Of a DNA stretch of 64,000 nt, positions 34,403-43,571 are shown one piece after another (the first letter of the stretch is position 1; each line of letters opens with the position of its first letter). A model generated the notes under the pieces. The model was not told the origin of the DNA and did not search any database. It saw nothing but the letters and a program-made list of their open reading frames with translations. This DNA is from Streptomyces bikiniensis (GTDB lineage: Bacteria; Actinomycetota; Actinomycetes; Streptomycetales; Streptomycetaceae), in NCBI GenBank assembly GCA_000716465.1, contig JNWL01000002.1, positions 310,001 to 374,000 of the forward strand, given 5' to 3'. The position numbers and the translations under genes are program-made.

Positions 34403-36024
34403 GGCGCCAGGGGAGGGGTGACCTCCCAGGCCGGGTAGGCGGCCAGTAGGTCGCGCCACTCGCCGTACCAGCCGGCGGTGAACAGCTCGTTCCGTGCGTT
34501 CACCTTCACCTGGTGGTGCTTCTTGGTGCCTTCCCAGAGGAACCAGGCCGCCGAGGTCTTTCCGGGCACCCAGCCCTGGAGGCCAGGGCACCAGGTGGCG
34601 CTGTTCTCGAACGCCGCGGTGTTGTTGTTCGCTCCCAGGACGACCAGGCCCTCGTCCGTGGTGCCCTTGAGGTAGTGGCCGGACTTGTTCGCGGCCTCGA
34701 ACGAGAAGCAGCCGGCCTTCCCCGACAGCGCCGGCAGCACCAGCCAGGTGGCGGCCCCGCGCAGCGGGATGTTCTGCGGGGACACCGGACCGACGGTGGC
34801 CGCCGCGCCGTTGACCCCCGAGTGGTACACCGGCAGCCACTTCTCCGCCGGGCTGCTCTGCACCCGCAGTGACAGCGACTGGCGCCGGGCCCGCCGCTGG
34901 CCGGCCTCCGAGAGGAACTCCGCGACCTGCACGTCACCGGCCGCCAGCGCCTTCTCCGCCGACGAGACCAGATGCGGGTTGAACGGGCTCTTCTTCGCGG
35001 TGTCCAGGATCTGCCGGGCCAGCACCCGGTTGGCCTCCGCCAGCTTCTCCCGCCGGGCCGCGTCGTCGCGCTTGTAGGCCGCGTCGGCGCCGGTGTAGAG
35101 GAAGTCCAGCCAGTCCACGGCCTTGGTGCTGAGCACCGCCTTCTGGGCGGCCCGGTACAGCTCGGAGTCCTTCAGGTCCGCCGGCGCCAGGCGCAGCATC
35201 TCGCGGATGAAGTCGTCGTCGCTCATGTCGAGCAGGCTCTGGGAGATCGGGATACGGAACAGCGCGGCCACGTTCTTGCGCGCGGCCTGGTTCCTGCGGA
35301 GCTCCGCCTCCTTGCGGTTCTTCTCCTCCAGCTCCTCCAGCTCCTTGGCCACGTCCTTCTTGTGGGCCTCGCGCGCGCCGTTGACGATGAACTCCCGCCA
35401 GGCCGCCGCGTCCGCCAGCAGCGCCCGCGTCGCCGCCGCGCGCACCTCGGGACCGGAGGCCTCGTGCCGCAGGATCGCGCGGATGAAGTTGTCGTCGCTG
35501 AGCCCCAGCAGCTCCGGGGTGCTCGGGATGCCGATGGCCAGCAGCGCCTGCTGCCGGGCCAGCCGCGCCGCCCGCTCGGCCTCGGCCTTGTCCCGCTCAC
35601 GCTGCTTGTCCTGCTGGTGCGCCTCGTGGATGCCGGTGACGATGAACGCCACATGGTCCGCGTCCGCGGTGCTCGCCACGGCCTTCTCGGCCGCCGTGCG
35701 CACCGAGTCCAGCCGCTCCCCGGCCTCGTTCGCCTTCCGCCACAGCGCGTGGATGAAGTCGCTGTCGGACAGCAGCAGTACGTCCGCGGTGGGGTCCAGA
35801 CCCACCACCGCCGCCGCGTTCACCCGCTGGGTCTCGTCGGTGCCGATGGTGCCGGCGTCCACCGCCGCCCGCACCGACCGGTCCGCGGCCGCCGGCGCGG
35901 CCGGCACCGGCGCGGCGGACACGGTGCTCTGGCCGCTCACCGCGAGGACGGCGGCAACGGCAGTGGTGGCCACGGCGCCGCGCCGCACGGTGGTGCGGAC
36001 CTGGCGTGGAGCGTTTCTTCGCAT
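34399..36024 (-). CDS. secreted ALF-repeat protein with C-terminal AbfB-like domain
   Basis: Exported protein of 541 residues. ATG 36024 (AGAGAG upstream) gives a signal peptide ending near residue 37 (STVSAAP). Three or more ALF-type units follow with the recurring LLLSDSDFIHALWRK, GLSDDNFIRAILRHEA and DMSDDDFIREMLRL motifs, each with charged helices. The last ~140 residues look like an AbfB/CBM42 beta-trefoil (SFEAANKSGHYLKGTTDEG ... ATWCPGLQGWVPG), a module that binds arabinose-containing sugars. Together this suggests attachment to a polysaccharide surface. It is the first gene of the ALF block, coupled to the next by GTGA. Confidence 0.85.
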   Translation of the reverse strand: MRRNAPRQVRTTVRRGAVATTAVAAVLAVSGQSTVSAAPVPAAPAAADRSVRAAVDAGTIGTDETQRVNAAAVVGLDPTADVLLLSDSDFIHALWRKANEAGERLDSVRTAAEKAVASTADADHVAFIVTGIHEAHQQDKQRERDKAEAERAARLARQQALLAIGIPSTPELLGLSDDNFIRAILRHEASGPEVRAAATRALLADAAAWREFIVNGAREAHKKDVAKELEELEEKNRKEAELRRNQAARKNVAALFRIPISQSLLDMSDDDFIREMLRLAPADLKDSELYRAAQKAVLSTKAVDWLDFLYTGADAAYKRDDAARREKLAEANRVLARQILDTAKKSPFNPHLVSSAEKALAAGDVQVAEFLSEAGQRRARRQSLSLRVQSSPAEKWLPVYHSGVNGAAATVGPVSPQNIPLRGAATWLVLPALSGKAGCFSFEAANKSGHYLKGTTDEGLVVLGANNNTAAFENSATWCPGLQGWVPGKTSAAWFLWEGTKKHHQVKVNARNELFTAGWYGEWRDLLAAYPAWEVTPPLAP

Positions 36025-36535
36025 GCGAATCTCTCTTTTCTTTGTTCCGTACTGAATTCCTTCAGAAGGCGCACGAGGGCATGGCAAGGCGGCGGCTCGG
36101 CACAATTCCGGAAACCGGCAGCCCGGCGAGACGCTCGGGCATGGCGAGCGTCGGGCGTGCGGGTGTGAGGACGGTGTCGGGCTCGTGCGCGACGGCGCGG
36201 GAGAGCCCTGATCAGACGTGTATGACCAGGGCCTACGGCGCGGTGAGCGCGCTCCTCGGCAGCCTGGCCCGTGGACGAAGATCCCCCGATGAATTCCGCA
36301 ACTCGATTCCCCCGAAAATGCGCCCCCCTACAGGAGGGTGGTTCAGACGGCAGGGCGAATGGGCCCCGCGTTCATGCCGCGTAGATGGTCATTCGACGCA
36401 GTCGCCGTGACCCTATCAAGATCGGTGATCTCCGGTGGGCGAATATCGGCCACTCTTGTCCGCGAACCCGATGGCGGGCACCCGCGGTCGATACGGGCGG
36501 ACGTCCGTACCCCCGCCCCGGGCGCCGCCGCCAGT
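36025..36535. other. 511-bp gap with inverted repeat
   Basis: No convincing gene. On the minus strand it should hold the promoter of the ALF block and the 3' flank of the broken AraC gene. GCCCTGATCA (36205-36214) and TGACCAGGGC (36223-36232) form a one-mismatch inverted repeat with an 8-bp spacer that could be an operator or hairpin. The 60 bp next to the ALF start are relatively AT-rich. Confidence 0.5.
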
Positions 36536-37494
36536 TCAGGCCGCTGCCGACGCGTTCCGCTCGCTCGCCCACTTCCGCCAGTCGCGCGGGGACTGCCCGT
36601 ACTCCTTGCGGAAGGCCCGGCTGAAGTGGCTCGGGCTCACAAAGCCCCGGCGCCGGGCGACCGCCGCCACACCGTCCCGGGCGGCGGCGGGCTCCAGCAG
36701 TTCCTGGCGGCAGCGCCTGAGCCGCTCCGCGCGGATCCGTCGGCCCACTGACGACTCCTCGGCGCGGAACAGCACATGCAGATAGCGGACCGAGATGAAG
36801 TGCGCGGCGGCGATGGCGGCCGGCGACAGTTCGGGGTCGCCGAGGTGGCGGACGATGCGGTCCTTCACCCGGACGAGCAGGGCCACGGCCCGGTCGGGCG
36901 CCTGCGGGGCGAACCGCCCGCACCACTCGTCGATCAGCATCGCAAGCAGATCCGGCGCCGTCCTGTCCAACTGGTGGCCCACCGCCTCCTCCGACTCGGC
37001 CGCGGACCGCCCCAGTCGGGAGAGACAGGACGCCACCAGCCGGTGGCAGCCGTCCGTGCGGGCGAACGCGGTCGCGGTCACCGCCCGCAGGTCCCCGTCC
37101 CGTACCCGGAGGTCGGCCCGGGGAACTGGAGGAACAGGAAGCGGAAGGGGCACCGCAGTTCCTCGCGGAACGGCCGCGAGGGGTCGGAGAGCGACAACTC
37201 CCCGGGCCCGATCCGCGACTGCCGGCCGTCCCGGTCCTTGAGCGCCGCACCCCGCTGCTGGAGGCTGAGGACGAGGAAGTCGTCACCGTTCCGGGCGATG
37301 AGCCGACGGTTGCGCGTCACCGCCTGCGGCCCCGCCTCGACCCGGGACACCTGTACGGGGCCGAGTTGCCGGGTGACGATGCGCCCGGGGGACGGGGCCG
37401 CCTCCAGGAACCGCACATCGAGCGGGACGAACGCCCGGGACACCACCTCGTGCCAGAGCTCGGCGAAAGCAGGATCAGGCGACTCGGGGGACAC
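36536..37494 (-). pseudogene. AraC-family transcriptional regulator, frameshifted
   Basis: Two overlapping frames together make one ~319-residue AraC-type regulator. The upstream part (GTG 37494, GGAGG ribosome-binding site) has the cupin-like AraC-binding domain up to CPFRFLFLQFP. The downstream frame picks up at RADLRVRDGDL and contains the complete two-helix-turn-helix domain (FISVRYLHVLF ... FVSPSHFSRAFRKEYGQSP). Adding one base in the CCCC/GGG run at about 37117-37124 restores a single frame. Either a real frameshift or a sequencing error explains this. If real, the DNA-binding half would not be made. Target genes are unknown; the ALF block lies next to it. Confidence 0.8.
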
Positions 37495-37813
37495 TGTTCC
37501 TCCGGTCGTTCCGGAGCGATAGACGACCACATCGGCTCCGGGACCCACCAGGAACGACCACAGGCACAAGCACGGGAAGAAGTACGGGAAGACGTGCGGG
37601 GACAAGCACAGGGTTGATCAGGACCCGAACCGTTTCTGATCAGTACAACCGCTCCCTCGCCCACTACGCCCGCGCGCTCCTCACCGCCCCCGACGGCGCC
37701 TGAGCGGCCGGTACGGCGAATCCGCCGGAGCGGCGGCCGAGTTGACCCGCCCGTAAGAGGGCCGACACCCGCACTCGCTACCCTGGACCGACGGCGACGG
37801 AAGGCGGGCGGAC
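37495..37813. other. 319-bp gap with a short decayed coding remnant
   Basis: No intact gene. A plus-strand stretch at 37638-37703 reads as DQYNRSLAHYARALLTAPDGA then stop, with normal codon bias but no start or body, so it may be the tail of a deleted gene. The part at 37560-37612 has short A/G-rich near-repeats (AAGTACGGGAAGACGTGCGG). Confidence 0.4.
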
Positions 37814-38773
37814 GTGGGCTGGCTGCGGCGGGGACCCAGGCGGGACGGCGAGGACGCGCCGAGGGATCCCGAGTTCGCGTACTTCTCCCGGAACGAGGCC
37901 GCGCTCTTCCGCGGCCGGGTCCGGGAGACCTTCGCCGAACTCGGCCTGGAGGTCACCGTCTACGCGGACCACGTCATCGACGACCGGGGGCGCCGCTTCG
38001 GCCTCACCAACCTCGCCGCCGTCTGCCACCAGGACCGGCGCGGCCCCCGCGTCTGGCCCGGCCTGATCCGCCGCCACGTCGAACTGGTCGTCCGGGCCAT
38101 GGACGGCCCCTCCGCGCTCGACACCCTGCCGCCCGAGCGCATCCGCTCCCAGCTCTACCCCCGGGTCGTCAACGGCGACGGCCTCGACGCCGGCTCCTTC
38201 GGCTACGCCAGGACCGTCGCCCCCGGCCTGTACGAGATCCTGGCCCTCGACCTGCCCGAGAGCGTCATGATGCTCACCGACGACGCCCTCGCCCGGCTCG
38301 GCAGCCACGCCCAGCTCCGCGACCGGGCCCTGCGCAACCTGCGCGGCCTCCCCGTCGAGGGACACGAGACCGTCCGCGACGCCGACGGCATGTGCTTCGA
38401 GGTCGTCCTCGGCGACTCCTTCTACACCGCGAGCCGCGTCCTCGACCTCGACGGGGTCGCCCGTCGCGTCACCGGCCTGCCGCTCGGCGAGCACGGCGCC
38501 CTGGTCGCCCTGCCCTTCCGGCACCAGCTCGCCTTCCACCCCATCCGGGACACCTCCATCATCCCGGCCCTCGGCGCGATGGCCTCCTTCGCCGCCACCG
38601 GCTACGAGGACACCCCGGGCGCCATCAGCCCGTACGTCTTCTGGTGGCGCGACGGCACCCTCACCCAGCTCAGCGAGCACGACGAGGAGCGCGGCGACCT
38701 GCGGATCGTCGTCGGCGACGACTTCCAGGAGCTCCTGGAACGGCTCATCGCCCAGGGCCCCGACCGCCGCTGA
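37814..38773 (+). CDS. hypothetical protein
   Basis: Soluble protein of 319 residues starting at GTG 37814. The family is not recognised with confidence. It begins with a basic segment (WLRRGPRRDGEDAP). A mixed alpha/beta region follows with LEVTVYADHVIDDRGRRFGLTNLA and LIRRHVELVVRAMDGPSA. Later come SVMMLTDDALARLG, GALVALPFRHQLAFHP and a C-terminal half ending DLRIVVGDDFQELLERL. The order of strands is loosely like YtpQ/DUF1444-type proteins, which is only a weak hint. It is convergent with treZ. Confidence 0.7.
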   Translation: MGWLRRGPRRDGEDAPRDPEFAYFSRNEAALFRGRVRETFAELGLEVTVYADHVIDDRGRRFGLTNLAAVCHQDRRGPRVWPGLIRRHVELVVRAMDGPSALDTLPPERIRSQLYPRVVNGDGLDAGSFGYARTVAPGLYEILALDLPESVMMLTDDALARLGSHAQLRDRALRNLRGLPVEGHETVRDADGMCFEVVLGDSFYTASRVLDLDGVARRVTGLPLGEHGALVALPFRHQLAFHPIRDTSIIPALGAMASFAATGYEDTPGAISPYVFWWRDGTLTQLSEHDEERGDLRIVVGDDFQELLERLIAQGPDRR

Positions 38774-38883
38774 CCGGTCGCGGCCCGGGCCCCCGCCGGG
38801 CGGGACGCCGTACGTCCGGGGCGCGCCGCTTCGACGACGCCCCGCACGGGACGGCGGTCGTGGAGCGACCGGGACGGCGGGAA

Positions 38884-40635
<1,752 letters not shown>

Positions 40636-40822
40636 GGGAATCCCCTCGTCGTCTGAAGTCTTCCGACTTTCTTGAAGTCGTCGGAGCCGGTCGGCCGTGC
40701 CGGTGGCCGCGACCGGTCACCGCGACCATCCTGGCAGCCGGGACCCCCGCGTGCCCGGTGCATCTCCTGCGCGGCGGGGCCCTTCTGGACACTTCGGGCC
40801 CGCCGGACCGACAATCTCGGGT

Positions 40823-41371
40823 GTGACGACCCCTTTCGAGCTTCCGGCGAACTCCCCTCGGCTGACCGACGCCGAGCGGGACCGCGCGCTGGTGCTGCTC
40901 CGTGAGGGCGCCGCCCAGGGCCGCCTCTCGCACGACACCTTCCTCTACCGGATGGAGCGCGCGCTCCAGGCCCGCCGGCCCGACGAGCTCGACCTGCTCG
41001 TCGCCGATCTGAGGACCGAGGGGACCTGGACCCGGCGCGTGGTGGGCGTGGTGGAGCGGATGTCCGCGTTCACGGCGAAGCTCGGGCGCGCCTGGCACGC
41101 GGAGCGGCTGCCGAAGCTGCTCCTTCCGCGCCCCGGCCCGCACCCGCTGCGGATAGGGCGCGACCCGGTCAACGGACTGCGGCTCAGCCACGAGACCGCC
41201 TCCCGGCTGCACGCCGAACTCTCGCTCCAGGGCGGGATGTGGGTGCTGCGCGACCTCGGTTCGACGAACGGCACCACCGTCAACGGGCGCCGGGTCACCG
41301 GCGCGGTGGTGGTGCGCCCCGGGGACGTGGTCGGTTTCGGGCAGATGGCGTTCCGCCTCTCCCACGACTGA
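40823..41371 (+). CDS. DUF1707-FHA domain protein
   Basis: Cytoplasmic protein of 182 residues. The DUF1707 module (DAERDRALVLLREGAAQGRL ... RRPDELDLLVADL) occupies residues ~13-65. A basic linker follows. An FHA domain at ~105-180 has IGRDPVNGLRL, SRLHAEL, LGSTNGTTVNG and GDVVGFGQ, the conserved Gly-Arg, Ser-xx-His and Asn-Gly residues that bind phosphothreonine. It therefore probably reads Ser/Thr kinase signalling. GTG 40823 is the likeliest start although its ribosome-binding site is weak. It is divergent from treZ. Confidence 0.88.
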   Translation: MTTPFELPANSPRLTDAERDRALVLLREGAAQGRLSHDTFLYRMERALQARRPDELDLLVADLRTEGTWTRRVVGVVERMSAFTAKLGRAWHAERLPKLLLPRPGPHPLRIGRDPVNGLRLSHETASRLHAELSLQGGMWVLRDLGSTNGTTVNGRRVTGAVVVRPGDVVGFGQMAFRLSHD

Positions 41372-41519
41372 GCCCTCCCCGACCCCTCCGGGCCCTCCGG
41401 AGGTTCACCCGTTCGGCGGTGCATGGGTGGGCGGCGGGAAGCCCCGGATGGTGGGCTGGACCGGACGCGCGCCACGTTCTCCGGCCCGCGGCACCCACCG
41501 CCGACCGACAGGGGGCGTG

Positions 41520-42914
41520 ATGACCGCCGAACCGACCCGAGGCATACGCGACGACCGGCCGGAGGGCCGGAGCACCCCCGACGAGCGGCCGGAAGGCCGG
41601 AGCGCCCCCGACCACGGACCGGAAGGCCCGGGGATCCGCGACGACCGGCCGGAAGACCGGAGCACCCCCGACCGCCGGCCGGAGGGCCCGGGCATCCGCG
41701 ACGACCGGCCGGAAGACCGGAGCACCCCCGACCACGGACCGGAAGGCCCGGGCATCCGCGACGGCCGGCCGGAAGACCGGAGCGCCCCCGGCCGGCGGCC
41801 CGAAAGGTCCGGCGGGGCCTGGACCCGGCTGCCGGCCATGAGCCCGGCCGCCCCCTCGGCGGCCGCCTCCTCGGCACCGGGGCCGGACCGCGCCACCTCC
41901 CCCGTACGGACCGCCCGGGGCGCCGCGCCCCTCCCCGGCCGCGTGCGCACCGCGCCCGTACCGGCCACCGGCGACTCCGCCCGCACCGGCGGCGCCGGCG
42001 GGCGGACCGTCGCGCCGAGCCCCCTCGACCCCGGCGCTTCGCAGGACCCGCACGGCATCCACCGCAGGCTCCGCGAGGAGTTCCCGCTGACCTACGACCC
42101 GCTGCTGCGGGCCTGGGTCCTCAGCCGGTACGCCGACGTGGCCACGGCCCTCACCGACGGCCGCTTCACCCACGGCCACCGCCCCGGCGACCCGCCGTGC
42201 GCCCGCGCCCACGTCGACGTCGACACGGCCGCGCTGCGGTCCGCCACCGAGCGCACCGCACACGTCCTCGCCCGCCGGATCGCCGAGCGGCCGCAGGCCG
42301 ACCTGGTCGCCGACTTCTGCCACTGGCTGCCCGCCGGCACCGTCGCCGCCGCCGTCGGCGTCCCCTACCGGGACATGATGCGGCTGGTCCGGGGCCGGGC
42401 GGCCGGGGCCCTCGCCGGGGAGTGCGGCACCCAGATCGCCGTACGGGAGAAGGCGCTCGCCTCCTTCCTCGGCAACGTCCTCTCCGACCCCGACCAGGTC
42501 GCCGCCCTCCGCGACGCGCCCGCCGCGCTCGTGGCCCGCGCCTGGACCGAGTCGCTGCGCCGCGATCCGCCCGTGCAGATCGCGGTCCGCCGCACCGCCG
42601 CCGAGGTCCCGGTGAGCGGCGGCACCATCCCGGCGGGCTCGTCCGTCGCGCTGCTCGTCGGCTCGGCCGGCCGGGACCCGGAGCGCTTCCGGGACCCCGA
42701 CCGCTTCGACCCGCTCCGCGACGACCCGGGCCAGCTCACCTACGGCCCCGGTTTCTGCCCGGCCGTCCTCCTGGCCGGCATCGAGGCCGAGTACGCCCTG
42801 CGGGCCCTCTTCGCGGAGATGCCCCGGCTGCGCCTCGCCGACGGCTTCCGGCCCACCGCCGCCGGGCTCATCACTCGCGCCCCGCGCACCCTGATCGTCC
42901 GCCCCGGGGGCTGA
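41520..42914 (+). CDS. degenerate cytochrome P450-like protein with repetitive N-terminus
   Basis: Protein of 464 residues. Residues ~8-97 are 20-residue repeats rich in Arg/Pro/Asp/Glu (GIRDDRPEDRSTPDHGPEGP), followed by a Pro/Ala-rich linker to about 175. The rest aligns in order with bacterial P450s: LSRYADVATALTDGRF (B-helix region), LPAGTVAAAVGVP, the K-helix ESLRRDPP, DPERFRDPDRFDP and a heme-loop-like LTYGPGFCPAVLLAGIEAEYALRALF with the cysteine kept. The I-helix AGxxTT oxygen-activation segment is missing, and the heme loop is two residues shorter than FGxGxHxCxG. Monooxygenase activity is doubtful; heme binding may remain. GTG 41517 is an alternative start. Confidence 0.75.
   Translation: MTAEPTRGIRDDRPEGRSTPDERPEGRSAPDHGPEGPGIRDDRPEDRSTPDRRPEGPGIRDDRPEDRSTPDHGPEGPGIRDGRPEDRSAPGRRPERSGGAWTRLPAMSPAAPSAAASSAPGPDRATSPVRTARGAAPLPGRVRTAPVPATGDSARTGGAGGRTVAPSPLDPGASQDPHGIHRRLREEFPLTYDPLLRAWVLSRYADVATALTDGRFTHGHRPGDPPCARAHVDVDTAALRSATERTAHVLARRIAERPQADLVADFCHWLPAGTVAAAVGVPYRDMMRLVRGRAAGALAGECGTQIAVREKALASFLGNVLSDPDQVAALRDAPAALVARAWTESLRRDPPVQIAVRRTAAEVPVSGGTIPAGSSVALLVGSAGRDPERFRDPDRFDPLRDDPGQLTYGPGFCPAVLLAGIEAEYALRALFAEMPRLRLADGFRPTAAGLITRAPRTLIVRPGG
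41541..41810 (+). repeat. 60-bp coding tandem repeats
   Basis: Units at 41541-41600, 41631-41690, 41691-41750 and 41751-41810, plus a half unit at 41601-41630. All are in frame and encode near-identical 20-residue segments of the P450-like protein. Confidence 0.9.
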
Positions 42915-43022
42915 ACCCGAGGCCGGGCCCGAGGCTGCGGCGCGACCCCGTCGCCACTGCTAGGGTGTCGTGCGCTCGTCAACCGAGCCATATTTGATAC
43001 CACTTTCAACGGGGTTTGAAAC

Positions 43023-43523
43023 ATGAATAAGCGTCATATCCGCGCGCTCGCCGTCTTCGGCATCGCCGTCGTCGCCCTGACCGGTGCCCGCGGCTCGGGC
43101 GGTGGCGGCTGCGACAACCACAGCAGCTCCGGCTCCAGCAGCTCCAGCAGCTCCAGTGGCGGCAGCGGCACCCACCACGACAACGACGACAACGGCAGCA
43201 CCTCCGGCGGTTCCGTGCCCGGCGGTTCCAGCAGCGCGAACCAGGCCCTGCGCGACATCACCATCGACAAGTGCGCGTACGACGCGGCGACCAAGAACCT
43301 CACCGCGAAGATCACCATCAAGAACGACGGCGTGCTCGACTACGACTACGACGTCACGCTGAAGTTCAAGGGCACCTCCGCGGTCTCCGCCACCGCGACC
43401 ACCACCGACGTCGCGGTCGCGGCGGGCGCCTCCAAGAGCGTCGACGTGGCCACCGCGTACCCCGGCACCGGCGACGGTTCCGAGTACACCAAGTGCGAGG
43501 TCACGCGGGCCAGCCGCTCCTGA
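43023..43523 (+). CDS. small secreted Ser/Gly-rich protein
   Basis: Exported protein of 166 residues. The signal peptide (IRALAVFGIAVVALTGARG) is followed by GGGGCDN, which might be lipidated although the lipobox is poor. A Ser/Gly/His/Asp low-complexity stretch leads into a C-terminal Ig-like beta domain of ~95 residues (NLTAKITIKNDGVLDYDYDV, SKSVDVATAYPG). Two Cys (DKCAYD and TKCEVT) are well placed for a disulfide. Function unknown. The 60 bp upstream are AT-rich, consistent with a promoter. Confidence 0.8.
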   Translation: MNKRHIRALAVFGIAVVALTGARGSGGGGCDNHSSSGSSSSSSSSGGSGTHHDNDDNGSTSGGSVPGGSSSANQALRDITIDKCAYDAATKNLTAKITIKNDGVLDYDYDVTLKFKGTSAVSATATTTDVAVAAGASKSVDVATAYPGTGDGSEYTKCEVTRASRS

Positions 43524-43526
43524 CCC

Positions 43527-43571
43527 ACGGAAGGGGGGCGGGGACGCGATCCGCCCCCGCCCCCCTTCCGT
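43527..43571. terminator. bidirectional terminator overlapping the treY stop
   Basis: Perfect 17-bp arms (43527-43543 and 43555-43571). It lies between convergent genes and its right arm reaches the last base of the treY stop codon (43571-43573). Confidence 0.9.

Noticed and set aside
37078..37605. Two separate genes instead of one AraC regulator
   Set aside because: Each frame contains exactly one half of a standard AraC protein, and the switch point falls in a C/G run.
37638..37703. Small gene ending in DQYNRSLAHYARALL
   Set aside because: No start codon, ribosome-binding site or recognisable family; too short, kept only as a possible remnant.
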